From Phycisphaerales bacterium (GTDB taxonomy: Bacteria > Planctomycetota > Phycisphaerae > Phycisphaerales > UBA1924), in NCBI GenBank assembly GCA_023382935.1, contig JAHDXL010000008.1, positions 105,075 through 169,074 of the forward strand: a stretch of DNA of 64,000 nucleotides. The letters are read 5' to 3'. This document shows positions 37,085 to 48,514 of this stretch, piece after piece (positions within the stretch are counted from its first letter, which is position 1; every line of letters begins with the position of its first letter). The notes beneath the pieces were generated by a model. The model ran no database searches and was not told the DNA's origin. It worked only from the letters and a program-made list of their open reading frames with translations. The position numbers and the translations under genes were made by a program.

Positions 37085-37699
37085 ATGAAAGTGGGATTGA
37101 CTGTGTGCTGCGTGGGTGCCGTGGCGTCCGCGGCCGTGGGGGGTATCGCGACCTTTGACAGTTTCACGGAAGGGGTGCTCGGGTGGTCGTTCTGGGATGC
37201 GGGCATCCACTTCTACAACCCCGACAACTACACGCCCGAGGGTTCCCGCTTCATCTGCGAAAGGGCCGACGGAACACTTTCGGGTCCATACTTCTCCAGT
37301 CCCAACGCGCTCACGCTGACCGGGTACGTTCCCGGCCCGAATGCCGGGTACTCACGGGTGGGCTCGTTCTACGCTTCGGTGGGCGGGCCGTCCGACTACG
37401 CCCGCGTCGAGGTGTTCTACTTCTATCTCACCAGCACGGGCAACACCATCAGCATGGAGGCCCTGCGCAACGGTGTCGTGGTCGGATCAGACTCGTTCGT
37501 TGTCACCACGCCGTTCCAGGCCCATCGCACGCTGGAGATCGACGGGCCGGAGTTTGACGAGATCCGCATCGTCGGCTCGGGCCCCAACGAGGCCGGGGCG
37601 ATGTTCGCGCTGTTTGACAACTTCGAGATTCGCGGCGTTCCGGCGCCGGTGTCGGCGCTGGTGCTGGTGCTGCCGCTGGTCGGGCGTCGGCGGCGCTGA
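37085..37699 (+). CDS. Secreted protein with short sorting tail
   Basis: 204 residues: signal peptide MKVGLTVCCVGAVASAAVGG, a beta-rich body with several aromatic strands (GWSFWDAGIHFYNPDNYT), and a C-terminal tail VPAPVSALVLVLPLVGRRRR, the same kind of Pro-hydrophobic-Arg signal as in the triplet at 7.3-10.4 kb, though the body is unrelated by eye. GAGGAG lies upstream of the start. Function unknown; an extracellular matrix or surface role is possible. Confidence 0.8.
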   Translation: MKVGLTVCCVGAVASAAVGGIATFDSFTEGVLGWSFWDAGIHFYNPDNYTPEGSRFICERADGTLSGPYFSSPNALTLTGYVPGPNAGYSRVGSFYASVGGPSDYARVEVFYFYLTSTGNTISMEALRNGVVVGSDSFVVTTPFQAHRTLEIDGPEFDEIRIVGSGPNEAGAMFALFDNFEIRGVPAPVSALVLVLPLVGRRRR

Positions 37700-37758
37700 G
37701 GCAACTCGACCGGCCGCGCGGCGAGCGTCCAAGGGCCGCCGGTTGGAAAAAGAAAACA

Positions 37759-37791
37759 GGGAGGGCTCTCTCCTCGAGGGCCCTCCCTTTT
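37759..37791. terminator. Bidirectional intrinsic terminator
   Basis: 8-bp stem GGGAGGGC (37759-37766) with GCCCTCCC (37780-37787). On the + strand TTTT follows; on the minus strand TGTTTTCTTTTT follows. It lies between convergent secreted-protein genes ending at 37699 and 37838 and probably serves both. Confidence 0.8.
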
Positions 37792-37837
37792 CACGCGCCA
37801 TGACAGCGCGATCCGCCGACTGGGTCAGGCGCGCCGG

Positions 37838-38602
37838 TCAGGGGCATCCGGCCGCGAAGGCGGCCAGGAAGGCCTGCACGTCGAAGAAGTCGAAGGTTCC
37901 GTCGGCCACGAAGTCGGCCTGGGGGTCTTGGGCAGCAAAGGCCGAGAGGAAGGCCTGCACGTCGAAGAAGTCCAGTGAGCCGTCGTCGTTGAGGTCGGCC
38001 TCGCAGGTCACCGGCCCGAGCAGTTCCATGGCCCGGTTGTCGCCCAGGTGGTAGTACATGTGCGCCCCGCGCATCCACCAGAAGCACCCGTACTGGCCCG
38101 CGTAACTCTGGGCCCACTTCCACTGAGTCCACGACTCGGGCATGCGCCCGATGATGGACACGAAGTAGCGCGGCCCGCCGGCGAAGGACATCGGCTGGTT
38201 GAGGGCCACGTCGAACTGGTACAGGCCGCCGCCGACGGGCGTGGCCGTCACGTTGGTGTACACGCGCCGGCTGAACGGCCCGCTGAACAGGTCGGGCTGA
38301 TAGGCGATGGTGTTGGGATCCTGGTTCCAGAACGAGATTTCGAAACCCAGCGCCGGGATGCCCTGCCCCCACCAGCGCAGGTGCGTGAGCGTGGTGGGCT
38401 GGTCGAAGGTGAAGTCTTCCCAGGCCCGGGCGTCGTTGTCGCTGTCGTTCTGGCCGGTCGGATCGATCCAGTATTGCGAGGCCCGCGTGACGCCGCCGTT
38501 GGGCGCCATGGGCTGGCTGACCAGCACGCTCTGAGCGAACGCTCCGAGGGTCATGCTCGCCGACGCCGCCACTCCCACCCACTTCGACCACAGACTTCCC
38601 AT
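37838..38602 (-). CDS. Secreted protein with C-terminal GC-type dockerin module
   Basis: 254 residues from the ATG at 38602, which opens a signal peptide (MGSLWSKWVGVAASASMTLGAFAQ) and is preceded by AAGGAGC. The body is a beta-rich exported domain with many Trp (FWNQDPNT, WTQWKWAQ). The C-terminal ~55 residues start with a Cys and hold two near-identical loops, DLNDDGSLDFFDVQAFLSAF and DFVADGTFDFFDVQAFLAAF, then AGCP. Only the first loop has a full calcium pattern; the second has lost acidic positions. Same architecture as the gene at 1065. Confidence 0.85.
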   Translation of the reverse strand: MGSLWSKWVGVAASASMTLGAFAQSVLVSQPMAPNGGVTRASQYWIDPTGQNDSDNDARAWEDFTFDQPTTLTHLRWWGQGIPALGFEISFWNQDPNTIAYQPDLFSGPFSRRVYTNVTATPVGGGLYQFDVALNQPMSFAGGPRYFVSIIGRMPESWTQWKWAQSYAGQYGCFWWMRGAHMYYHLGDNRAMELLGPVTCEADLNDDGSLDFFDVQAFLSAFAAQDPQADFVADGTFDFFDVQAFLAAFAAGCP

Positions 38603-39343
38603 GTGTTGCTCCTTGCCCCCCTGCGGATTGCGGATACGCGAGTATGCAACATCGGTGCCAGGCGTGCAAGACCGCTCCTCGGAATCTGAAATCACCTCAG
38701 AGGGGTCTATTCCGCAGACCCCGCTGGCCACCAAGGCCAGCACTGGCCACCAACTTCACAAGAAAATGTGTCCTTCTGCGGAGAGAACGCGCCCCAGCGC
38801 GCAGAGATTGGGTGTCAGGCACGCAAGAAAGGGTCGAACGAGCCGGACACGAATCACGCATGACACGTCGCGATGCGACGAAACGGACCTCTCCTCTCTC
38901 TCCTCTCTCACCCCTGCCGCGGGACACCGCGGCTGGAGTGTTTTTGTGCCGGGCCGGTGGGCCCCGGGTCAGCCGCCTCAGAGGGTTGGTGGTTGGGTCC
39001 CCAACGATTGGGGGGTCCATTTGGCGCGACGGACGCACTCCCCGTCGCGACGGGAGAAGCGTTCGTCGCCGAAGATGGAGCGTTCTTTGAGGGGTCGGCT
39101 GCGGCTGCGGCGGCGGAAAGGGCCGGGATGGGCACAGGAAGCCCGCACGATCGCGGCAGATGTTCGCAGATTCACATGGGAGGCCAATCAGAACCCACTT
39201 CAGGGCAGGGTAGGTGCCGCTGGGTTCCGTGCCACCGGGTTCGGCTGTGCGAACTCGGCGCGGCGGGCCGCCCCACGCGCACCGACGTGCGAAGACGCAA
39301 GTCGGTGGCACGACGGCCGGTCACCCAGTCACCCAATGGCAGG
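38603..39343. other. 741-base gap without a recognised gene
   Basis: No frame here has a believable start, ribosome binding site and family match; the long frames on both strands are Arg/Pro-rich and mutually overlapping. Visible features are a 21-base pyrimidine tract (38889-38909), a perfect 7-bp hairpin (38916-38922 with 38927-38933) followed after 7 bases by TTTTT (38941-38945), and several GC-rich inverted repeats just after. It could hold an untranslated RNA or be decayed sequence. The dockerin gene promoter should be at its left end. Confidence 0.5.
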
Positions 39344-40189
39344 TCACAAGTCCACACTCGGCACCGCTCCGAGCAGTTTGCGCGTGTAGGGGTGTTGGGG
39401 GTTGGTGACGATCTGGTCGCGGGAGCCCTCTTCGACGATTTTCCCGGCGTACATCACCGCGATGCGGGCGCACAGGTGATGCACGACGCCCATGTCGTGG
39501 CTGATGAACAGGTAACTCGTCCCCAGGTCACGCTGCAGGTCGCACAGGAGGTTGACGATCTGGGCCTGCACTGACACGTCCAGGGCGCTGGTCGGCTCGT
39601 CGGCGACGATGAAGCGGGGGTTGAGTGCGATCGCCCGTGCGATGCCGATGCGCTGACGCTGCCCGCCGCTGAACTCGTGCGGGTAGCGGTCCAGGACGTG
39701 GGTGGGCATGCCGCAGTGTTCGAGTAGCCCAGCCGCCCGCTGCCGCAAAGCCGCCCGCCGCGTTTCCACCCTGTGCACCAGCAGCGGCTCGGCCACGATC
39801 TGCCAGACCCGCATGCGCGGGTCGAGGCTGCCGGCGGGATCCTGGAAGATGATCTGCATGTCGCGCCGCAGACGCAGCAACGCCCGGCCCCGGGCCTCGA
39901 AGACGCGCTGGCCCTCGAAGATGACCTCGCCCCCCGTGGCCGGCGCCAGCCCGAGCAGCGTGCGCCCCACGGTGGTCTTGCCGCAGCCCGACTCGCCCAC
40001 CAGCCCGAGCGTTTCTCCAGCGCGGAGCGAGAAACTGACGCCATCGACGGCCCGGACGTGGCCACGCACCCGCTGCAGGACGCCGCGATGCACCGGGAAC
40101 CAGGTGCGCAGGTCGCGGACCTCGAGCAAAACCTCGCCCCCGGACGCGGGCACGGGCTTGGGCGAACGTGCGGGGGGCTGGGCCATCAC
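39344..40189 (-). CDS. Oligopeptide/dipeptide-type ABC transporter ATPase (OppF-like)
   Basis: 281 residues. Walker A is GESGCGKTT (~63-71), the ABC signature [19 protein letters not shown] and Walker [13 protein letters not shown] are intact, and the C-terminal [27 protein letters not shown] motif is the OppD/DppF C-terminal domain. It would power import of peptides or nickel-type substrates. Partner permease, binding protein and second ATPase genes are not within this window on either side, which is unusual for the family. Confidence 0.93.
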   Translation of the reverse strand: MMAQPPARSPKPVPASGGEVLLEVRDLRTWFPVHRGVLQRVRGHVRAVDGVSFSLRAGETLGLVGESGCGKTTVGRTLLGLAPATGGEVIFEGQRVFEARGRALLRLRRDMQIIFQDPAGSLDPRMRVWQIVAEPLLVHRVETRRAALRQRAAGLLEHCGMPTHVLDRYPHEFSGGQRQRIGIARAIALNPRFIVADEPTSALDVSVQAQIVNLLCDLQRDLGTSYLFISHDMGVVHHLCARIAVMYAGKIVEEGSRDQIVTNPQHPYTRKLLGAVPSVDL

Positions 40190-40216
40190 GCCGGATGGTA
40201 CGGGCCGAGCAAGGGC

Positions 40217-40274
40217 ATCAGCGTGGGCACCGGATCAGCGTGGGCACCGGATCAGCGTGGGCACCGGATCAGCG
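40217..40274. repeat. 17-base tandem repeat, 3.4 copies
   Basis: Unit ATCAGCGTGGGCACCGG at 40217-40233, 40234-40250 and 40251-40267, followed by a partial ATCAGCG. The copies are identical. It lies in the 278 bases between the ABC ATPase start and tRNA-Phe, so it does not change a protein; it could be a slippage-prone spot or affect the ATPase promoter. Confidence 0.9.
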
Positions 40275-40467
40275 GTTGGGAGGTGGACGAGAAGGCAAGG
40301 GCGGATCGACGTTGCGGCCGGGCGGAGGCGAACGGCTGGCGATGCGGGGCGCCATTTCCAAGCCGCCGGCGAGGGCGGCCGCAAGCCACCCTCCGGGTTG
40401 GCCGATGATGAGTTGACGCGGGCCGGGGCCCGGATACGCTTGACTCCCGGCTGAGAACGCCGAGGTC

Positions 40468-40540
40468 GGGCAGGTAGCTCAGTTGGTAGAGCACCGCACT
40501 GAAAATGCGGGTGTCGCCGGTTCAAGTCCGGCCCTGCCCA
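40468..40540 (+). tRNA. tRNA-Phe (GAA)
   Basis: 73 bases that fold as a tRNA. The acceptor stem GGGCAGG pairs with CCTGCCC, followed by discriminator A. The D-arm is GCTCAGTTGGTAGAGC, the anticodon stem CCGCA/TGCGG encloses loop CTGAAAA (anticodon GAA), and the T-arm is CCGGTTCAAGTCCGG. CCA is not encoded. Confidence 0.97.
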
Positions 40541-40666
40541 TTGCCTGCGAGGCGCCGTTGGCCTGCCGGGAGCGGTGGGCTTCCCGCTGCCGGTTCGATT
40601 CGCGGGCGTTCGCACGCATCGGGTCCATCTGATCGATCCGCTCGGTCCGGGGTTACTATCTGGCCT

Positions 40667-41296
40667 GTGAACGCACTCGGCCGCAGGTCGGCGATGGTCG
40701 CATCGCTCTCCGCTGCGCTTCTGCTTGGCGTGCTCTGGTTGGCCAGCCTGTGGCTGGGCGCGGCGTGCTTTCGCCGCGGCGAGCGATGGGCGATCAACAC
40801 AGCCGAAGGCACACAGGCGCTCCACGGCACCACTCTGGCCTTCGACCTCAGCCGCGGATGCGTGAAGTGCACGCAGACGCGGACGCTGTCGCAGATCGGG
40901 GCGATCGGTTCGGTCCTGACCGGCCCGCCCGACATTGACTGGGACGGCGCTCTCTTCTCCGCCGGCTCGCGGCGAGAGCGATCGTGGGATCGGCACTGGT
41001 TCGCAGAACGCTGGAACCACTGGCGGCTGGGCGACCTGGGCTGGTACGAGTCGGCCGGCGGAGCGTCGATCAGCCGCGTCCTGTCCATCCCGCTGTGGCT
41101 ACTGATGCTGGTGACCGGATTGCCGGGTGTGCTTCTGGCCCGCTCGTCCATGCGCTCGGCCCAGCGCCGGGCCAGGGGTCAGTGCATTTGGTGCGGGTAC
41201 CAGTTGAAACAGTCCCAGCCGGCCTGCCCGGAATGCGGGCGAAAGGCGTCGGCGAATCCTCCCGGCACGGCTGGCGGGCCATTGGGCCAGGCCTGA
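40667..41296 (+). CDS. Membrane protein with C-terminal zinc ribbon
   Basis: 209 residues from a GTG. One membrane segment at ~11-33 (VASLSAALLLGVLWLASLWL), a soluble extracytoplasmic region of ~110 residues, a second segment near ~140-160, then a zinc ribbon CIWCGYQLKQ...CPECGRK near the C-terminus. It belongs to the same ribbon-bearing membrane group as 13052 and 23411. The stop precedes the TlpA-like gene by 71 bases. Function unknown. Confidence 0.7.
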   Translation: MNALGRRSAMVASLSAALLLGVLWLASLWLGAACFRRGERWAINTAEGTQALHGTTLAFDLSRGCVKCTQTRTLSQIGAIGSVLTGPPDIDWDGALFSAGSRRERSWDRHWFAERWNHWRLGDLGWYESAGGASISRVLSIPLWLLMLVTGLPGVLLARSSMRSAQRRARGQCIWCGYQLKQSQPACPECGRKASANPPGTAGGPLGQA

Positions 41297-41367
41297 GTCC
41301 AGACGCCTGCTTGTGCGGGGCGGTCCCGGGCCGTAGGCTGTACGTTCAAGCACATCTGGAGAACAAC

Positions 41368-42471
41368 ATGAGAGCAATGCTGTGGAGCGTCGTGGCCCTG
41401 TCGTGTGTCGGTGGTCTGCCTGCGATGGCGCAGGATGCTGCTCCGGTCAAGTCGGCGCCGGCGCAGGCCCAGTCGGCCGACGAAGCGGCCAAGGCGCTGA
41501 TGGCCGAGATGAAGGGTGTGGAACTGCCCGTTTACGACCGCGCGCGGGCCAGCGAGGCGGGGTATCGCGAGGAGTACACCAAGGCCTACAACGCGGCGAT
41601 TGCCCGCAAGATCGAACTGTCTGACAAGGCGTTGGCGCTGCAACCGTCGCCGGCGGTGCTGGGCATCCTGCTTCCGGAGCGGTGGGAACTCATGACCAAC
41701 CGGGCCGGCAGGCCCGAGGTGGTCGAGGAGACGGGCAGGTACATCGCGTCCAGCGACAAGACGCTGGCCATCGATGCCCTGTACTGGCATGCCGCCTCGC
41801 GGGCCCGCTTCGGCAAGGGCACTGTGGAAGAACAGGTGGACGCGGTGATGAAGTTTGCCGCCGCCGCGCCCGAGGACGAGCGCGGGGCGCGCCTCTTCGC
41901 CACGGTGGCTAGCAGTCCGAACCTAAGCAAGGAAGCCCGGCTGGACCTGTACCGCAAGGGCATCGCCGCCTATCCGGAGAGCCGGTACACCAAGTACTTC
42001 CCGGGACAGATCCGCCAGGTCGAGAGCATCGGCAAGCCTTTTGAACTCACCTTCACCGATGCGATCACGGGTCACACCGTGAACACCGCCGATCTGCGCG
42101 GCAAGGTCGTCGTGGTCGACTTCTGGGCGACCTGGTGCGGCCCGTGCGTGGCCGACATGCCCGCCGTCAAGAAGTTGTACGAGGAGTATCACGCCAGGGG
42201 CATGGAAATCATCGGCGTGTCGCTCGACCAGCCCGAGGACAAGGGTGGGCTCGAGAAACTCCGCACCTTCTGCGCCGAACAGGAGATTCCCTGGCCGCAG
42301 TACTACCAAGGCAACTACTGGGACAGCGAGTTCTCGACCAGTTGGGGCATCAACTCGATCCCGTGCGTGTTCTTCCTCGACAAGAACGGCAACCTAGTGA
42401 CCACCGAGGCCCGCGGGCAACTGGAAAAACTGGTGCCCGAGTATCTGGCCAAGCCCGGTCCGCAGGGTTGA
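41368..42471 (+). CDS. TlpA-like thioredoxin-fold protein, secreted
   Basis: 367 residues with a signal peptide (MRAMLWSVVALSCVGGLPAMAQ). Residues ~25-215 are helical and Ala-rich. From ~222 a TlpA/ResA-type thioredoxin domain follows, with the active site FWATWCGPCVADMPAVKKLY (WCGPC, ~252-256) and the later SIPCVFFLDKNG cis-proline region (I-P). The protein should act as an exported disulfide reductase, possibly in cytochrome c or envelope protein maturation. A terminator follows the gene. Confidence 0.87.
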   Translation: MRAMLWSVVALSCVGGLPAMAQDAAPVKSAPAQAQSADEAAKALMAEMKGVELPVYDRARASEAGYREEYTKAYNAAIARKIELSDKALALQPSPAVLGILLPERWELMTNRAGRPEVVEETGRYIASSDKTLAIDALYWHAASRARFGKGTVEEQVDAVMKFAAAAPEDERGARLFATVASSPNLSKEARLDLYRKGIAAYPESRYTKYFPGQIRQVESIGKPFELTFTDAITGHTVNTADLRGKVVVVDFWATWCGPCVADMPAVKKLYEEYHARGMEIIGVSLDQPEDKGGLEKLRTFCAEQEIPWPQYYQGNYWDSEFSTSWGINSIPCVFFLDKNGNLVTTEARGQLEKLVPEYLAKPGPQG

Positions 42472-42499
42472 TCGGCGCGGCAGACCTCTGAAAGTCGAG

Positions 42500-42534
42500 G
42501 CCGCCTCCTTCGCGGGGGGCGGCTTTCGTTTTCC
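42500..42534 (+). terminator. Intrinsic terminator after the TlpA-like gene
   Basis: 9-bp stem (42500-42508 with 42515-42523, one G-T pair) and a 6-base loop, followed by TTTCGTTTTCC. It is between the convergent TlpA-like and CYTH genes. Confidence 0.75.
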
Positions 42535-42541
42535 TTTCCGG

Positions 42542-45285
<2,744 letters not shown>

Positions 45286-45299
45286 TTATGATCCGGCGG

Positions 45300-46157
45300 A
45301 TGACCGCCACCATCATCGACGGCAAACGCCTGGCTTCCGAAGAGCAGGCCCGCATCGCGGACCGGGCCGGCGCCCTGCGCAGGCGAGGCCGCGTTCCGCG
45401 CCTCGACGCCCTGCTGGTGGATTCCGGCGACAACGCCGCAAGGCTTTACGCCCAGAACCAGGCTCGCACCTGCGAACGCCTTGGCATTGACTACCGGCTG
45501 CACGAACTGCCTAGGGGCAGTAGTCTGGAGGCGATCTGTGCCACCCTCGACCGGCTTGGTTCCGATTGCGATGTTCACGCCGTCATGGTGCATCTGCCTT
45601 TGCCCGACGGTGTCGACCCATACCTTGTCCAGTGCCGCATTCCCCAAGCCAAGGATGTCGAAGGCGTCAACCCCGCCAACATCGGCAACATCGTCTACGG
45701 GCACTCTTCCTGGGCCCCATGCACGGCCCTGGCGGCCGTTCGCCTGATTGAATCGACAGGAACTGACTTGCGCGGGAAGCGGGCAGTCGTCGTGGGGGCC
45801 TCCAACCACGTCGGGAAGCCCATTGCTGTCCTGTTGATGCGGGCTGAAGCCACGGTCATATCGGCCAACAAGTTCACCTGCGGGATGCCCGATCTGGCCC
45901 GCTCCGCGGACATACTCGTTGCGGCTGCGGGTGTGCCCCACCTGATCACGCCCGACATGGTCCGTCCGGGCGCCATCGTGGTCGACGTGGGGGTCAACCG
46001 GGTGGAAACGCCCGACGGGCACAAGATGACCGTGGGGGATGTGGACTTTGAGGCCGTGCGTCCGATCGCGGGCTTCCTCAGCCCCGTGCCAGGAGGTGTC
46101 GGTCCGATGACGGTGACGGTGCTCCTTGGCAACACGGTCGAGGCTGCCGAACGATGA
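45300..46157 (+). CDS. folD: FolD-like methylene-THF dehydrogenase with altered active site
   Basis: 285 residues in the FolD fold: YGHSSWAPCTALAAVRLIE, GASNHVGKP (NADP-binding), PGAIVVDVGVN and the C-terminal PVPGGVGPMTV. FolD oxidises methylene-THF and hydrolyses methenyl-THF. The catalytic YVxxK motif reads Y50-A-Q-N-Q54, so Gln replaces the lysine known to be essential for cyclohydrolase activity, and E121 replaces the active-site Asp. CTP is CTA. The dehydrogenase step may persist, or the protein may be a paralogue with another substrate. The ATG at 45300 is preferred over 45288. Confidence 0.85.
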   Translation: MTATIIDGKRLASEEQARIADRAGALRRRGRVPRLDALLVDSGDNAARLYAQNQARTCERLGIDYRLHELPRGSSLEAICATLDRLGSDCDVHAVMVHLPLPDGVDPYLVQCRIPQAKDVEGVNPANIGNIVYGHSSWAPCTALAAVRLIESTGTDLRGKRAVVVGASNHVGKPIAVLLMRAEATVISANKFTCGMPDLARSADILVAAAGVPHLITPDMVRPGAIVVDVGVNRVETPDGHKMTVGDVDFEAVRPIAGFLSPVPGGVGPMTVTVLLGNTVEAAER

Positions 46158-46251
46158 AGCAAATCGCTCGGCCCTTGACCGGCCGGGGACCCGCGTTGAC
46201 TCACCCGCTCCGATCCCCTTGAATGAATCGATTCCCGAGCCGGAGAACCGC

Positions 46252-46545
46252 ATGACCTTGGCGCTTCTGAACAACATTGGCTTTCAGGAATACCTGATCA
46301 TCGCGGTCATCCTGCTGCTGCTCTTTGGGCGTCGGCTGCCTGAGGTCGGGCGGAGCCTTGGCAAAGGCATCGTGGAGTTCAAGAAGGGCCTTCGCGACGT
46401 GGAAGATGACGTCCGCCGGTCGGAAACGACGAGCAACCCGCAGCAGTTTTCGTCCACCACCCGCCCGCCGCTTGGTCCGGGCGGAGAGGAGCGACGGGTC
46501 AGTTCACACGACGAGGTCGCCCGTTCGGAACCAAGCGCTCAATGA
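46252..46545 (+). CDS. tatA: Twin-arginine translocase subunit TatA
   Basis: 97 residues. GGAG lies upstream of the ATG. One N-terminal membrane helix (EYLIIAVILLLLF) is followed by FGRRLPEVGRSLGKGIVEFKKGL, the amphipathic helix of TatA/E, then a polar tail. It forms the variable-size pore for folded Tat substrates; TatB and TatC are not in the window. It is followed by tRNA-Met. Confidence 0.93.
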   Translation: MTLALLNNIGFQEYLIIAVILLLLFGRRLPEVGRSLGKGIVEFKKGLRDVEDDVRRSETTSNPQQFSSTTRPPLGPGGEERRVSSHDEVARSEPSAQ

Positions 46546-46607
46546 CACCGCTTCGGACTTGAGCCTTCCCAAGATAACCCTGGGGACGGCTATGATCGTC
46601 TCCCTCA

Positions 46608-46681
46608 GGCGAGGTAGCTCAGCTGGCTAGAGCGGAGGATTCATAACCCTCAGGTCGGGAGTTCAAGTCTCCCCCTCGCCA
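46608..46681 (+). tRNA. tRNA-Met (CAT)
   Basis: 74 bases: acceptor GGCGAGG with CCTCGCC plus discriminator A, D-arm GCTCAGCTGGCTAGAGC, anticodon loop TTCATAA (CAT) in a stem with one A-C mismatch at its end, and T-arm GGGAGTTCAAGTCTCCC. The first base pair argues against an initiator tRNA. CAT also occurs in tRNA-Ile with lysidine, which cannot be excluded from the gene sequence alone. Confidence 0.93.
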
Positions 46682-46696
46682 CTTCTTTCGACACCG

Positions 46697-46728
46697 AGCC
46701 GCTCCGACGGGGCGGCTGGTTCTTTTTT
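46697..46728 (+). terminator. Intrinsic terminator after tRNA-Met
   Basis: 9-bp stem AGCCGCTCC (46697-46705) with GGGGCGGCT (46709-46717), one T-G pair, 3-base loop, then GGTTCTTTTTT. Confidence 0.8.
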
Positions 46729-46939
46729 CGAACCGTTGCAACGCTCGTCAAACCCACCAGTTTGTGGTGGTATACAACTCAGAATGCCAGCGTCATCGCT
46801 TGTGCGGGTTTCGTCTATACGATATTTCGCGGCAGACGAGTGGCAAATCGGAACGACTCGCAATCGGTTGTTCGAAGCCCCGTTGAGCCGATGGAACGGT
46901 ACACTGATGCCCGAACTGCCCAGTCGGGGGATATGCAAC

Positions 46940-48037
46940 ATGAACACCAAAGTGGTCGTCGCGGTTGTGGCCGGGGTTGTGGTGGTCTCCGGGGGCGCTC
47001 TGATTGCCGCCCGCATGAGCGGGAATAGCACCACTCGCCTGGCTGAAGCCGCGGGCGCGGTGCCCCCGCGTTTGAACCAGAATCTGACCTCCGAAGGCAG
47101 CGACAGTCGCCCGGCCATCGTCATGGACGAGCGTGACACGCAGCCGCAGGGTGGCGCTGCCGGGCGCGACGGATTCGACCGTCGCAACGATCGGCAGGGG
47201 TTCCAGCGCGACGGGGGCGAGTTCCGCAGCCCCGAGGACATGCGGGCCGACATGCTCGCGCGCTTCGACAAGGACGGCGACGGCGAACTGAACGAGGAAG
47301 AGCGCCAGGCGGCTCGAGAGGCCTTCCGCGCCGAACGAGAAGCCCGACGTCAGCAGTTTCTGCTCGAACGCTACGACGCGGACGGCGACGGCGTGCTCAG
47401 CGAGGCCGAAACCAAGAAGATGGAAGAAGATCGCCAGCGCATGGATGAGGAACGTCAAGCCCGCGAGGCTGAGATGCGCCAGCGTGCCCTCGACGCCTAC
47501 GACACGGATGGCGATGGGCGTTTGAGCGAAGAGGAACGCCGGGCCGCCAATCAGAAGCGCCGCGAGTGGTTCCAGCAGCAGCAGCAGGCCGCGATGGCAC
47601 GCTTTGACGCCAATGACGATGGGGAACTGAGCCAGTCCGAACGCGAGTTGATGCGTGAATCCATGGCCAGGGCCTTCGAGGACATGCGATTCGCCGATCG
47701 CTTCGACGTGACGGGCGACGGCATGGTGACCGTGGCCGACATGTCGGCCTACCTCGACCGCTTCTACGCCGGCGATGTGGGGGCGGACATGAACCGCGAC
47801 GGCGTGCTCGACGAAACTGACCTGGCCGAGTTCCAGGCTCGCGTGGCCCAAGGTGTGAATCCCGATGTGCAGGCCATTCGCGACGCCTTCAACAGCGCTC
47901 CCCCGCCTGTGGACGGCGAAGGTGGGCGTGGAGGCCCAGGCGGCGGATTCGGCGGGCCCGGTTTCTTCGGCCCTAGTGGCGGCGGCCCCGGCGGCATGGG
48001 CGGCGGACGCCGCGGCGGCGGCGGTGGCGGAAACTGA
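46940..48037 (+). CDS. EF-hand repeat secreted or membrane-anchored protein
   Basis: 365 residues from the ATG at 46940; upstream residues of the longer frame are not protein-like. A single N-terminal hydrophobic helix (VVVAVVAGVVVVSGGALIAA) acts as signal or anchor. Six EF-hand-type loops follow at ~108, ~145, ~188, ~222, ~257 and ~284 (DKDGDGELNEEE, DADGDGVLSEAE, DTDGDGRLSEEE, DANDDGELSQSE, DVTGDGMVTVAD, DMNRDGVLDETD). Long charged helices join the first four. The C-terminus is Gly-rich. Calcium binding is expected; role unknown. Confidence 0.88.
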   Translation: MNTKVVVAVVAGVVVVSGGALIAARMSGNSTTRLAEAAGAVPPRLNQNLTSEGSDSRPAIVMDERDTQPQGGAAGRDGFDRRNDRQGFQRDGGEFRSPEDMRADMLARFDKDGDGELNEEERQAAREAFRAEREARRQQFLLERYDADGDGVLSEAETKKMEEDRQRMDEERQAREAEMRQRALDAYDTDGDGRLSEEERRAANQKRREWFQQQQQAAMARFDANDDGELSQSERELMRESMARAFEDMRFADRFDVTGDGMVTVADMSAYLDRFYAGDVGADMNRDGVLDETDLAEFQARVAQGVNPDVQAIRDAFNSAPPPVDGEGGRGGPGGGFGGPGFFGPSGGGPGGMGGGRRGGGGGGN

Positions 48038-48082
48038 TCGTCTCTGGACTGTTTGCGACGTCTGACCTAACCTGTCCACCAC

Positions 48083-48156
48083 GGGCGCATAGCTCAGTTG
48101 GCTAGAGCGCTGCCGTCACATGGCAGAGGTCACAGGTTCGAGTCCTGTTGCGCCCA
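48083..48156 (+). tRNA. tRNA-Val (CAC)
   Basis: 74 bases: acceptor GGGCGCA pairs with TGCGCCC plus discriminator A, D-arm GCTCAGTTGGCTAGAGC, anticodon stem CTGCC/GGCAG with loop GTCACAT (anticodon CAC), T-arm ACAGGTTCGAGTCCTGT. CCA is not encoded. Confidence 0.97.
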
Positions 48157-48514
48157 TTCCCTGCGGCCCGTCGCCCCGACGGGTCGTTTGTGTTTTGTGC
48201 CTCTTGCACCGCGTTCCCTGATCTGGTGTGCATGTTGCAAAGAGGTCGTCGCGCCTCCGCACTTCCCGGCGCGACGTCAAGGGTCGGTTCCGCGAGGTTC
48301 GGAACCGACGGACCCGCGCTCCGCGACGGCTTATTCGATCGCGACACGAGTATTCGCAGACATCCACAAACCGAGAGGTCTCAAACACGAGAGAGAGCGG
48401 GCTTCGACGCTGACCGCATGCTTCTGGTGGCGAAGAGGCAGCGCGACTTGCTGGCCTCACACGTTACCGACGCAGACAATACCGTCGGCCTCGAACCGGC
48501 CCGGAGGACACATC
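48157..48514 (+). other. 358-base gap after tRNA-Val
   Basis: The first 40 bases hold the tRNA terminator and the last ~20 hold GGAGG of the next gene; between them is presumably the promoter of the glycosidase. The antisense frame that reads through the tRNA is not a gene. Confidence 0.55.
48165..48195 (+). terminator. Intrinsic terminator after tRNA-Val
   Basis: 8-bp stem (48165-48172 with 48178-48185, one G-T pair), 5-base loop, then the T-rich GTTTGTGTTTTG. Confidence 0.65.

Noticed and set aside
38697..39311. 204-residue minus-strand frame in the large gap
   Set aside because: Arg/Pro-rich, overlapped by open frames on the other strand, no ribosome binding site and no family match.
48102..48347. 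Small minus-strand frame ending in RTRTCDLCHVTAAL
   Set aside because: This peptide arises from reading the complement of tRNA-Val and is a known misannotation.
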